From NCBI RefSeq assembly GCF_041438865.1, contig NZ_CP109450.1:4016501-4080500 (forward strand): DNA of 64,000 nt, read 5' to 3'. The position numbers and the translations under genes were made by a program. Every line of letters begins with the position of its first letter. The stretch's first letter is position 1. The notes below the pieces were generated by a model. It had not been told where the DNA came from. It saw only the letters and a list, made by a program, of their open reading frames with translations, and did not search any database. Source of the DNA: Streptomyces sp. NBC_01471. GTDB taxonomy: Bacteria; Actinomycetota; Actinomycetes; Streptomycetales; Streptomycetaceae. Shown here piece by piece: positions 15,067-22,944 of this stretch.

Positions 15067-15371
15067 GCTGCCACCGCCGCACCGCTCGTGCAGACCTGCA
15101 CCGGACGACGAACGGTGCGGCGCGGGCGCCGCACGACCGGCCGGCCGGTCTTCAGCGGGAGCGTCCGCAGCAGACCCTCCGCATACGCGGCGGTCTCCAG
15201 GTCACTCTCACGCAACTCCGCGAGGACCTCGTGAGCGACGTCCAGCCGCGCGGCCCGCTCCATCGCGGACTCCGTGGCCGAACCGGTGAACAGCTCCAGA
15301 TCAATACCGAGAGCCAACTCGGTGAACTCGGTGGCCGTAACGGCCACGTGACCAGCAACGATGTACTTCAT
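15063..15371 (-). CDS. Hypothetical protein, transfer operon
   Basis: A 102-aa protein: MKYIVAGHVAVTATEFTELA followed by helices and a basic tail (RRPRRTVRRPVQ). GAGGAG stands 9 nt before ATG 15371, favouring it over a longer reading from 15428. ATGA overlap with the next gene. No family recognised. Confidence 0.7.
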   Translation of the reverse strand: MKYIVAGHVAVTATEFTELALGIDLELFTGSATESAMERAARLDVAHEVLAELRESDLETAAYAEGLLRTLPLKTGRPVVRRPRRTVRRPVQVCTSGAAVAA

Positions 15372-15455
15372 GGGTCGTTCTCTCCTCAGGGTGGACGGCC
15401 CGAAACTGCGGCCCCGGTGCTCGAACACCGGGGCCGCGGGCCGTTGTGGGGTGGA

Positions 15456-15908
15456 TCAGGGGCGGGACAGGACGCGTCCCGTACTGCCGATCAGGGCATC
15501 GGCCGCGGATACGGCCTGCTCACGCATGAACACCAGAACCTCCGCGCTCACCGCGCCGCGCATCTCGTAGACGGCACGCACAGCGGCTTCCACGTCGATG
15601 CGGACCTGAGGCAGCAGGGCCACCAGGGCGATCTGCGGGCCGGTGACAGCGGAGCGGGTGACGTGGCTGGCCTCACGGGCAGCAGCGACATCTGCCGCAG
15701 CTGCACCGGACAAGCGCAGATCCTCGCGAACCCACATCGCACGGCGGTGATCTGCCAGTGCGGTGCTCAGCTCGGTCAGCGCAGTCAGAGCCCGGTCGCG
15801 CAGGGCCTGACGACGCTGGGACCGAGCCGCGTAGTACTGCTGGACACCGACGACACCAGCACCAACCACGGTGCCGATGACCGCGACAACCGCAGCAGCG
15901 ATCTCCAT
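15456..15908 (-). CDS. Hypothetical single-TM protein, first gene of leftward operon
   Basis: A 150-aa protein with an N-terminal membrane segment (IAAAVVAVIGTVVGAGVVGV, residues 3-22) and a helical cytoplasmic part of about 125 residues rich in Ala, Arg and Val. GGGGGAG precedes the ATG. It is the first gene after the control region, so the operon promoter must lie between about 15910 and 16310. Function unknown; likely part of the transfer machinery. Confidence 0.7.
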   Translation of the reverse strand: MEIAAAVVAVIGTVVGAGVVGVQQYYAARSQRRQALRDRALTALTELSTALADHRRAMWVREDLRLSGAAAADVAAAREASHVTRSAVTGPQIALVALLPQVRIDVEAAVRAVYEMRGAVSAEVLVFMREQAVSAADALIGSTGRVLSRP

Positions 15909-16426
15909 AACTCCCCCTCTCGGGGCCAGACCTTCCGGCTCCCCTCAGCCCCGCCCGTACAGCCCCCAGGAGGGGCGGACGGGCGGAGGAGGCAACCGGC
16001 CGCACTGCCTCAAGCAGTGCGGAGAGTGCGTAATCGGGGCGCCATGTCTCTGCCTGGCGCACAGCAGGGCAACTCACAGCGGGTGGCACCCCCGAGGGGT
16101 GTTCTCCAGAGCCGGTGTGCGGTGCGTACCGAGCCGACGCCCGGTACCGCTGCCGACGAACATCACCCGGTCGCCACGGGGACGGGGACTCTCACCCCTT
16201 CTGAGTTCACTGTTCAGTTCTCAAGGAACGACCAGCTCAGGGCCCGATGGCGTACGCCCAAAGTCGCCTTCCAACAAGCAATCCCAAGCCAGCACAATCC
16301 GAATCGACCTGACCAACCTGGCTAGCCCGGTTCGGATGAGAACAACGTAGCCATCCTGGCTAGCCATGTCAACATCTGGCTAGCTTGGCTGCCCTAATCG
16401 AGAGAAGAGGCCGTACCATCGACGGC
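15909..16426. promoter_or_regulatory. AICE divergent control region
   Basis: This 518-bp stretch separates the leftward transfer/replication operon from the rightward GntR/HAD/HNH genes. It holds a hairpin (CCGCACTGC 16000-16008 with complement 16014-16022) and three GGCTAGCC-type boxes near the GntR gene. No convincing coding sequence is seen on either strand, so both operon promoters must lie here. Confidence 0.6.
16318..16385. promoter_or_regulatory. Three CTGGCTAGCY boxes, likely GntR operator
   Basis: CTGGCTAGCC at 16318-16327 and 16356-16365, and CTGGCTAGCT at 16376-16385. The core GGCTAGCC is palindromic. The boxes are spaced 38 and 20 bp and lie 42-109 bp before the GntR start, in the position used for autorepression by KorSA-type AICE regulators. 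Confidence 0.6.
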
Positions 16427-17293
16427 ATGACGTTCACGCCTGAACCCCTGGACCCGGACGACGATCGGCCTCCGTACGAGCAGGTGGCGAGCAGCCTCAG
16501 CGCCGCCATCCGGACCCGGAAGCTGGGCCCTGGCGACAAGATTCCTTCGCAGAAAGAGCTAACGGAGGCGTACGGATTCGCCCGCGCGACGATCCAGCGC
16601 GCGCTCCGCGAGCTGGAAGATGAGGGCTTGATCGTTTCCCGCAAGGGCAGCGGCGTGTACGTACGAAACCGCACCGAGCGGCCGGCGGGCCTCCGTCCGT
16701 ACGTGGAACACGCCTTCGCCAGTCAGAACGTGTCAATCGACTTCGCCGGATTCTCCAGCGAGACCCTGCACGGGGCGCTTCAGGAACCAATCGACAAAAT
16801 CCGTATCGGGCGCCTGACCCCGTCGAGCATCAACATCCGCATCCTGGTGCCGGACATGTCAGTCCCCCAGGCCGCGCCCGTCAGGCGCGAGGACGGCGTA
16901 GACGATCCACGCCTCCGGGCCCGCATGCACGACATGATGGTCAGCTTCACCCGAAGCATCGCCAACACGATGCACGAACTCAGCGTGCTCGGACTCGTCA
17001 GTGAGGCGAAGGTGAGCGTGCGTGTCCACAGTGGAACGCAGTTCTTCAAGCTCTACGTGATCAACCAGGAAGACGCCTTCTTCGGGTACTACCCGATCCG
17101 GCCGAACAAGGTTGTCACCCAGGGCGAAGCCATTGAGATCTACGATTTCGTAGGCGCGGACGCCACCCTGTTCCACTACTCGCTGAACGAGGGCGAGTCG
17201 TCCAGTGGGGCCCAGCAGGTGGACCAGGCACGCATGTGGTTCGACAGCGTGTGGGAGACCATCGGAAGGGACTTTGACCCGGATGGGAAGTAG
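16427..17293 (+). CDS. GntR-family transcriptional regulator (KorSA-like role)
   Basis: A 288-aa regulator. The N-terminal winged helix is typical GntR: PPYEQVASSLSAAIRTRKLG, PGDKIPSQKELTEAYGFAR, ATIQRALRELEDEGLIVSRK, GSGVYV (residues 15-82). The C-terminal 180 residues do not show the usual UTRA ligand-domain signature; they include INIRILVPDMS and FGYYPIRPNK and form an unassigned effector domain. ATG 16427 is used; AGAAGAGG lies upstream with loose spacing. The HAD gene overlaps its last 11 nt, so the two are coupled. Probably represses the leftward operon and itself through the GGCTAGCC boxes. Confidence 0.85.
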   Translation: MTFTPEPLDPDDDRPPYEQVASSLSAAIRTRKLGPGDKIPSQKELTEAYGFARATIQRALRELEDEGLIVSRKGSGVYVRNRTERPAGLRPYVEHAFASQNVSIDFAGFSSETLHGALQEPIDKIRIGRLTPSSINIRILVPDMSVPQAAPVRREDGVDDPRLRARMHDMMVSFTRSIANTMHELSVLGLVSEAKVSVRVHSGTQFFKLYVINQEDAFFGYYPIRPNKVVTQGEAIEIYDFVGADATLFHYSLNEGESSSGAQQVDQARMWFDSVWETIGRDFDPDGK

Positions 17294-17972
17294 CGCCCTC
17301 TCCGAAGTCCTCGAAGCCACCCGAGCAGTCCTGTTCGACTTCGACGGTCCTATCTGCGACGTGTTCGCGGGGAGCCCGGCGCCAGATGTCGCGCGGCATC
17401 TCGCGGAGACTCTGGCGGAGTACGACGCGGCTCTCGGGACCAAGGCTCACGGCACCGACGACCCGATGGAAATCCTCCGTCTCGCCCCGCAGGGTGGGGA
17501 ACCCTCCCTGCGGGTGATCGAGGAGGAACTGACCAAGGCCGAGGTGACGGCGGTAAGGCTGGCGGGGCCACCTATCCCTGGTGCCGTGGCCGCGCTCGAA
17601 GCGGCCCGATCGTCGGGCCGGAAGGTCGCCATCGTGAGCAACAACTCGACGGCGTGCGTCCGAGCGTTCCTGATGCTGCACGGCCTCCGCCATCTCGTGG
17701 ACACGGTCGTCGGCCGGGCACCGTACTGGCCGGACGCGATGAAGCCCGACCCTCACTCGCTGCTGATGGCAGCCAGCCAGTTGGAAACACGCCCCCGTGA
17801 CTGCACCCTCATTGGCGACTCAGTGACGGACGTCGAAGCCACGAAGGCCACCGGCGGGCGCTCCATCGGCTTCGCCAACAAGCCTGGCAAGGATCGCGCC
17901 TTGGCAGATGCGGGCGCCGATGTAGTCGTCACCACCATGGCCACAGTGGCCGAAGCTTTGGGTTCCCCGTAA
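17283..17972 (+). CDS. HAD-family phosphatase
   Basis: A 229-aa hydrolase of the phosphoglycolate-phosphatase type. Motif I is LFDFDGPICD with D19 and D21, motif II is IVSNNS, the motif III lysine is in AMKPDPHS, and motif IV is IGDSVTDVEA. A helical cap (about 35-100) sits between motifs I and II. Substrate unknown. Its ATG lies inside the 3' end of the GntR gene, so it is co-translated with the regulator, and the two may form a regulator/effector-metabolising pair. Confidence 0.88.
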   Translation: MGSSALSEVLEATRAVLFDFDGPICDVFAGSPAPDVARHLAETLAEYDAALGTKAHGTDDPMEILRLAPQGGEPSLRVIEEELTKAEVTAVRLAGPPIPGAVAALEAARSSGRKVAIVSNNSTACVRAFLMLHGLRHLVDTVVGRAPYWPDAMKPDPHSLLMAASQLETRPRDCTLIGDSVTDVEATKATGGRSIGFANKPGKDRALADAGADVVVTTMATVAEALGSP

Positions 17973-18169
17973 GGGCCGGACTGACGTAACCCGGCGCCAG
18001 TTGCACACCCGCCCGCCTGGGCCCTGTACGCCCCGGCGCACAGTCTCAACCGCAGTCTCATCCGTGCTGGTTCGGGGGCGTTCAACAGCCAGCAGATACC
18101 GGGTTGAGGCCAGCGGCTGAACGGCCCTGAACAGTCACGACCTCACTCGTGCAGAGTTGGAAAGCGTGC

Positions 18170-18742
18170 ATGGCTGACAGCGGCATCATCAAAGCCGAGA
18201 CAGGTGATGCCGCTTTGCCTACGGTGTCCTTCATGCCTCAAGGACGTCCGGCCATCCCGCAACCGATGCAGCGCCAGGTGCGCGTTGAAGCCGGCCACCG
18301 TTGCGCAATCCCAACTTGCCGGGCCACCCCTGTGGAGCTTGCGCATATCCGCCCCTATGCCCAAGTCTTGGAGCACACGTTTGAGAACTTGATCGCGTTG
18401 TGTCCAACCTGCCACACGCGCTTTGACCGCGGCGACATCGACGGAAGATCGATGCGTCAGTACAAGGCGAACCTGGGTCTCCTCTCGGGTAGGTACGGCC
18501 CTTTGGAATTGCAAGCTCTTCAGTGGTTCGCTGACGACACGGCCCGTCAAGAGATCGATATTCCCCGCGGGGTCGACTGGGCGTTCGGCAATCTGACCCG
18601 TGATGGGCTGGCCGTGGTCGTAGACCGGCCACCCACGTGGGACTCGGTGTCAGACGGGTCGATCGGCACCGTCGGCCTGCAGCTCACAGATACAGGACAC
18701 GATGCCGTGCGGAGACTGCTGGACGCCCAGCCCCTGGAGTGA
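18170..18742 (+). CDS. HNH endonuclease-like protein 1
   Basis: A 190-aa protein. An HNH/zinc domain spans about residues 33-80: RCAIPTC, then VELAHIRPY, ENLIALCPTCHTRFDRGD, giving four Cys plus the His-Asn-His triad. The C-terminal 95 residues (from about LSGRYGPLELQALQWF) form an unassigned domain. ATG 18170 has TTGGAAAG before it; an internal ATG at 18233 would still keep the nuclease domain. Placed in AICE cargo beside a second HNH protein, a defence or DNA-processing role is likely. Confidence 0.75.
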   Translation: MADSGIIKAETGDAALPTVSFMPQGRPAIPQPMQRQVRVEAGHRCAIPTCRATPVELAHIRPYAQVLEHTFENLIALCPTCHTRFDRGDIDGRSMRQYKANLGLLSGRYGPLELQALQWFADDTARQEIDIPRGVDWAFGNLTRDGLAVVVDRPPTWDSVSDGSIGTVGLQLTDTGHDAVRRLLDAQPLE

Positions 18743-18813
18743 GCGCGCGGGAACTACTGGGCAGATCTTGTTGGCCAAGCTTGGATGTCGGTGGGCGCTC
18801 GTATGCTCCCCCC

Positions 18814-19794
18814 ATGACTGGGGTGGAGATCTTGGCAACCGAAGTTGGCGGCAGGGCTTGGTCGTTCCTAATCGCGGGCGCGGAGCGGCAGTTCCAGGGA
18901 AACACGGGCTACGAAGATGTCGTGGAGGAGTCCTACAGCTACGACTCGACCGTGGGGAACCATCTCCGCGTTGCCATCGGTGATCTGGTGATCGTACGGA
19001 GCGGGCATGAAGCCCTTGGCGTCGGTTTCGTGGAAGCTTTGGAAGTGCTGCCGGGTCAGGAGAAGCTTCGTAGCCGGTGCCCTCAATGCGGCAGTACAGG
19101 CTTCAAGGAGCGCACCACAGAACGGCCCCGCTTCCGATGTAGTCCCTGCACCACCACGTTCGACGAGCCGACCGTCGAGACACTGCGGGTCACGGGCTAC
19201 AGGGCTCACTACGGGGGGACCTGGCAACCCCTTGAGGGCTGCCTGGACAAGACGCGGTTGGCCGAGCTCAGCTTGAGCAAGTCCGATCAGCAATCCATCA
19301 AGGCGATGGACAGGGAGCAGACTCTGGAAGCAGTGGCTTCCCGAGGTGTCCGACTCCCTGGTCAACGAAAGGCCTCGGGTGCCGATCGTCCTTACCCTTG
19401 CGAGCTGCCGGGAGGCCGCCGGAGAACGACAGCGGCGGCTCGACGTGGCCAGGACGCCTTCCGGCGAGCTTTGATCCGTCAATACGGGCTCATCTGCGCC
19501 ATCACAGGCGCGGCTCCAGCAGAGGTCCTTGAGGCAGCCCACCTCCGCCCTTTCGCCAGCACGGAACGCCATCGTGTCGAAGAAGGGCTGATGTTGCGCT
19601 CGGACATCCACCGACTCTTCGACAGCGGGCTGCTCACCATCGCGCCCGGCTGGGTCGTGTGCGTCGCGCCGAGCCTGGCCGGCCACACTCTGTACAGGTC
19701 GCTGGGGGGATGTCCTCTGCACATCCCAGAGGACGCTCCGGTGGATCGCGAAGCAATCGCAGAGCACCATTCAGCGACTATCGCCACTTGGTGA
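18814..19794 (+). CDS. PUA-like / Zn-ribbon / HNH protein, probable modification-dependent restriction enzyme
   Basis: A 326-aa protein in three parts. Residues 1-85 contain WSFLIAGAERQFQGNTGYED and VAIGDLVIVRSGHEALGVG, a pattern like PUA-superfamily base readers (EVE/ASCH). A zinc ribbon follows (RCPQCGSTGF ... RFRCSPC, about 90-120). The C-terminal HNH nuclease (about 210-290) has YGLICAITGA, VLEAAHLRPFA and LRSDIHRLFDSGLL with the active-site histidines. Reader plus HNH is the layout of type IV restriction enzymes that cut modified DNA. The reader assignment is by pattern only. It is the last gene before attR, in the usual cargo slot. Confidence 0.75.
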   Translation: MTGVEILATEVGGRAWSFLIAGAERQFQGNTGYEDVVEESYSYDSTVGNHLRVAIGDLVIVRSGHEALGVGFVEALEVLPGQEKLRSRCPQCGSTGFKERTTERPRFRCSPCTTTFDEPTVETLRVTGYRAHYGGTWQPLEGCLDKTRLAELSLSKSDQQSIKAMDREQTLEAVASRGVRLPGQRKASGADRPYPCELPGGRRRTTAAARRGQDAFRRALIRQYGLICAITGAAPAEVLEAAHLRPFASTERHRVEEGLMLRSDIHRLFDSGLLTIAPGWVVCVAPSLAGHTLYRSLGGCPLHIPEDAPVDREAIAEHHSATIATW

Positions 19795-19846
19795 AGCTTG
19801 GAGCTGTGACCGTGCGGCCAACCTGCGGCCAGGAAGCCCTCCACGG

Positions 19847-19869
19847 GACATCAACCGGTGACATCAACG
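19847..19869 (+). repeat. Right integrase arm-type repeat
   Basis: Matches the left arm repeat (2161-2183) at 21 of 23 positions, same orientation, with two direct GACATCA copies ending GGTGACATCAACG. It lies 104 bp inside attR. In the excised circle both arms would flank the attP core. Confidence 0.6.
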
Positions 19870-19973
19870 TGGGTGTACTCGGGCGGACAACCAGGCACCG
19901 TTGTTGAGTTGGAAACGCGGGTGGCCCGCCCCCTGCCTGGAGGGCAGTGACGGGGCATCGGCGATGCACCCGC

Positions 19974-20017
19974 CTACGGATCAGAAGGTTGCAGGTTCGA
20001 ATCCTGCCGAGTGCACA
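19974..20017 (+). other. attR core, 44 bp
   Basis: Displaced 3' end of tRNA-Arg(ACG), identical to 2078-2121. It lacks the D arm and 5' acceptor strand, so it is not a functional tRNA. Confidence 0.93.
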
Positions 20018-20023
20018 TACTGA

Positions 20024-20057
20024 GGAAGCCCCCTGGAGATCATCCAGGGGGCTTTTT
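20024..20057 (+). terminator. Original tRNA-Arg terminator
   Basis: AAGCCCCCTGGA and its complement around ATCA, followed by TTTTT, directly after the displaced tRNA end. It shares the CCCCCTGGA stem core with the terminator supplied by the element at 2130-2161. Confidence 0.85.
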
Positions 20058-20176
20058 CGTGTGGGCTGCCAGCGCTGCGGAACCGGTGATTCCTGTCGCC
20101 TATCGAGTGAACCTCCCTTTTTTCAGGCGGAGTTGAATATGCCTGCGGCTAGGTTCCGGGGCGGAGGTGGTGCTCG

Positions 20177-21124
20177 ATGCGTGAGCAGGACACGCCGGAG
20201 GACGAGCCGATGGCGCACTGTCGGGACGCGGTCGACGTCAGCGATTTCGTGTACGCGGCGACGGGTGCGCGCGTGCGGCGGCTGACGTTGCCGGACGGGG
20301 CGCACTGGTTTCCGGCGGTGGATGTCGCGGGGAATCTTGGTTACGCGAACACCCGGCAGGCTCTGCTGCTGCATGTCTCCGTGGACTGCCGGCAGAGTCT
20401 CGGCGATCTTGCACGAGGTGTCTACGGGGCAGACGCTTCGCGCCGGATCGCTGGTCACGGCCTCAAGAAGTCCATGCAGATGGTGACGCTCGCCGGGCTC
20501 GTCCAGCTCGTCAACGGCTGTACGAAGCAGGAGTGCGCGCCCTTCAGGAGATGGGTGGCCGACGTGGTGGCGGCGGTGCAGCGTGATGGTGCGTACGAAC
20601 TCGTGCCGGCCGCGGTGCAGCCCGCGCACGATCTGCGGACCGCTTACGTCATGCCGGAGGAGATCGTCGACGCGCTCGTGCGGCTGGAGGAGCGGAGCAT
20701 CCGGGCCGAGGAGGCGTGTGCGGCCAGGGACGCGGAGCGTCATCTGCTTCTGCGCGAGGCCAACCGGGGGCACGATCTGCTGACCCAGGCCTTCCACCGG
20801 ATCGCCGACTCGCTGGACCGGCTCGCCGAGCGGGCACAGCCGGGCGCCTCCGGGGCCGCCGGGCCGGCCGGCACGCCTCAGGAGCTGCTCGCCCGCTGGC
20901 AGGAGAGGAACCTGGTCATCACCGAGGACGTCCGTACGGTCGCGACCGTGCTGGCGCCCGGCCTCGTCGAGGGCGCTGCCCGCTGCAGTGCCGAGGAGAT
21001 CGCCACGCGTACCGGCCTGTCGCACGCCCGGGTTCAGGACTGTGTCCGGCATCTGCTGCGGCGTGGATGCATACGGCAGTCGGGGTGCGCTCCCGACGGT
21101 GCGCCCGTCTACGTACTCGTCTGA
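20177..21124 (+). CDS. BRO-N domain protein
   Basis: A 315-aa protein. Residues about 20-115 form a BRO-N (phage antirepressor-type) DNA-binding domain: WFPAVDVAGNLGYANTRQAL, then a long insert and LKKSMQMVTLAGLVQLV. A coiled-coil middle (about 155-235) leads to a C-terminal winged helix (CSAEEIATRTGLSHARVQDC). GCGGAGG precedes the ATG. It lies just outside attR, so it belongs to the chromosome, though BRO-N genes often come from phages. Role is probably transcriptional. Confidence 0.8.
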   Translation: MREQDTPEDEPMAHCRDAVDVSDFVYAATGARVRRLTLPDGAHWFPAVDVAGNLGYANTRQALLLHVSVDCRQSLGDLARGVYGADASRRIAGHGLKKSMQMVTLAGLVQLVNGCTKQECAPFRRWVADVVAAVQRDGAYELVPAAVQPAHDLRTAYVMPEEIVDALVRLEERSIRAEEACAARDAERHLLLREANRGHDLLTQAFHRIADSLDRLAERAQPGASGAAGPAGTPQELLARWQERNLVITEDVRTVATVLAPGLVEGAARCSAEEIATRTGLSHARVQDCVRHLLRRGCIRQSGCAPDGAPVYVLV

Positions 21125-21244
21125 GGCGGGCGGGCGGCCCCTGCCAGGCGTGGAGAGCCCACTGTCAGTGGTGGGTGGCATGCTGCGAGTGACGCGGATT
21201 CACCGTCCGTGCACCGGCGGATCAGAGAAGGGGGCGCAGCGGTC

Positions 21245-22117
21245 ATGTGGCGTTCCGGTGGGCTGCGGTGGGGGGACGAGGGGCCCCGGCTCGCGTGGGA
21301 GGGGCGGGCCAGGGCCAGTCCGCTTGTCTACGGGACCGATGTCGGCTTCCGGGTCGAGGAGGCAGGGGAGCGTACGTGTGTGGGGGCGCGGGGGCACCCC
21401 TGTCCGGTGGGGGCGCGGGTGTCGGCCCGCGGTACGCAGGCGCGCTGCGGGGAGTGCGCGCGGCTCGACCGGGCGCACTCGGTGGCGGCCGACACGATCG
21501 CGGACGATCCCCGGGTCTACCGCGTCTATCTCGCCTGGTTCGGGGCCGGAATGGTCAAGGTGGGGATCACGGCGGAGGAGCGCGGTCCGGCGCGGCTGAG
21601 GGAGCAGGGGGCGGTGGCTTTCAGCTGGCTGGGGCGGGGGCCGTTGATGGCGGCGCGGCGGACCGAGGAGCTGTTGCGTACGGCGCTGGGTGTGCCGGAC
21701 CGGATTCCGTACGCGGACAAGCGGCTGGTGCGGTCCCGGCTGCCCGGGCGGGAGGAGCGTGCTGCCGAGGTGCGTGAGGTGCACGCACGGGCGGTCGCGC
21801 TGACCGGCTGGCCGGATTCGCTGGAGCGGCTGGTGTGCGAAGTTGCCGATCACGGGGAGGCGTTCGGGCTGGCGGGGCTCGGTGACGCGGCGGGGGTGGT
21901 GAGCGAACTGGTGGCCGGTGGGGCGGTCGCCGGGCGGCTGGTGGCCGCTGCGGGGCCCGACCTGCATCTCGCCGGGGAGGACGGTGCGGTGATCGTCCTC
22001 GACACGCGGCTGATGGCCGGCTGGGGGCTGACAGGCGCGGAGCGGAGCGCGGGGGTGACCGTGCCGGTGCGGGTGGCCCCGGCGGAACCGGAGGTGGAGC
22101 AGCCCGGGTTGTTCTGA
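21245..22117 (+). CDS. DUF2797 protein
   Basis: A 290-aa actinobacterial protein. Residues about 45-75 have a Cys-rich patch (CVGARGHPCPVGARV ... RCGEC). The centre resembles the GIY-YIG/T5orf172-like part of DUF2797: RVYRVYLAWFGAGMVKVGIT near residue 90, then ARLREQGA. A C-terminal beta-rich half ends in EPEVEQPGLF, which resembles the QxxLF sliding-clamp-binding motif. Biochemical role not known. ATG 21245 is chosen for the GAAGGGGG upstream. Confidence 0.78.
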   Translation: MWRSGGLRWGDEGPRLAWEGRARASPLVYGTDVGFRVEEAGERTCVGARGHPCPVGARVSARGTQARCGECARLDRAHSVAADTIADDPRVYRVYLAWFGAGMVKVGITAEERGPARLREQGAVAFSWLGRGPLMAARRTEELLRTALGVPDRIPYADKRLVRSRLPGREERAAEVREVHARAVALTGWPDSLERLVCEVADHGEAFGLAGLGDAAGVVSELVAGGAVAGRLVAAAGPDLHLAGEDGAVIVLDTRLMAGWGLTGAERSAGVTVPVRVAPAEPEVEQPGLF

Positions 22118-22228
22118 GGCGGGGGTGGTGTGACCCGGTCTGGTCGGAGGCCTTGCGGGGTGGCTTGGGCGGCTTGGGCTGGGGTGGCGGGTGGGGCTGG
22201 TGTGGCGCGTGAGGGCCGGCCCGCTTGG

Positions 22229-22762
22229 TCAGGCTGCTGCCAGTGCCTTCAGCGCTGCCTTGAGCTGTGTCGTGAGTTCCGGGTCGGTGATCTCACCTGT
22301 GTCCCGGTCGAGCCTGGCGCTGACGGTTCCGACCTTCAGGCAGGCCTCATCGATCACGGTGCCGGTCATCATCCGGAGTGTTTCGCGCAGTTGGGCATTG
22401 GCGTAGTCGCCGCCCGTCGGGCTGGGTGAGGCGGTGATCACACCGACCCTGCGGTCGACGAACTCGCCGCTGCTGACCAGCCAGTCCAGGGCGTTCTTCA
22501 GTACGCCGGGCACGCCGTGCGCGTACTCGGGGCTCACGACCAGGACCGCGTCCGCCTCGGCCACGGAGTTCCGCAGGGCCGCCACCGGGGCCGGGGCCGC
22601 AGCGCCCTCGCCGTCGAGATCGGGGTTGAAGTGGGGCAGCCCGCCGATGTCGGCCGTCGTGACAGCTGCCCCCTCGGCTGCGGCCAGGGACCCGGCCGCA
22701 CGCAGCAGAGCGCCATTGGTGGAACGGGCCCGCAGGCTGCCCGGCAGGGTGAGGATCCGCAT
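22229..22762 (-). CDS. NADPH-dependent FMN reductase
   Basis: A 177-aa flavodoxin-like enzyme. The FMN phosphate loop is LPGSLRARSTNGALLR (residues 6-21), and VVSPEYAHGVPGVLKNALDW (about 75-94) is the family signature that contacts the isoalloxazine ring. It reduces FMN or quinones with NAD(P)H in the cytoplasm. Monocistronic and divergent from the response regulator at 22945. Confidence 0.9.
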   Translation of the reverse strand: MRILTLPGSLRARSTNGALLRAAGSLAAAEGAAVTTADIGGLPHFNPDLDGEGAAAPAPVAALRNSVAEADAVLVVSPEYAHGVPGVLKNALDWLVSSGEFVDRRVGVITASPSPTGGDYANAQLRETLRMMTGTVIDEACLKVGTVSARLDRDTGEITDPELTTQLKAALKALAAA

Positions 22763-22944
22763 GCGGCGACCGTACGTCAGCCCCCGGCCGACGGGACAGC
22801 CCGGGCCGACCGGGCGGCATGTCCCGGCCGGGCAGGTGGTGGGAGGTGGAGGCAGGTGCGTGTCCCGTCGGTGGGCGGGCGTTTCTCAGGAATTTCACAG
22901 GTTGGGGAAAGGGGTCTCTCAGAGGTCGCTCGGAGGCTGGGCCC

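Larger units (their letters stand above)
2078..20017. mobile_element. Integrated actinobacterial ICE (AICE), primase type
   Basis: The element is bounded by 44-bp perfect direct repeats (2078-2121 and 19974-20017) that are the 3' part of tRNA-Arg(ACG). Inside are all AICE modules: int and xis next to the left end, a primase-polymerase plus DUF3631 ATPase replication pair, a TraB/FtsK-type conjugation ATPase with Spd-like membrane proteins, a GntR regulator, and cargo at the right end. AICEs are classed by replication protein (RepSA, RepAM or primase-polymerase); the primase gene here puts it in the last group. No transposase, relaxase or type IV secretion gene is present, as expected for double-stranded TraB-mediated transfer. 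All modules look intact except the second methyltransferase gene. Confidence 0.93.

Noticed and set aside
19974..20017. Second functional tRNA-Arg gene
   Set aside because: Only the 3' part from the anticodon loop is present; the D arm and 5' acceptor are missing.
2078..20017. Prophage
   Set aside because: No capsid, portal, terminase or tail gene; TraB, Spd-like and primase genes indicate a conjugative element.
20177..22117. BRO-N and DUF2797 genes as part of the mobile element
   Set aside because: They lie outside attR and its terminator; no second copy of the core follows them.
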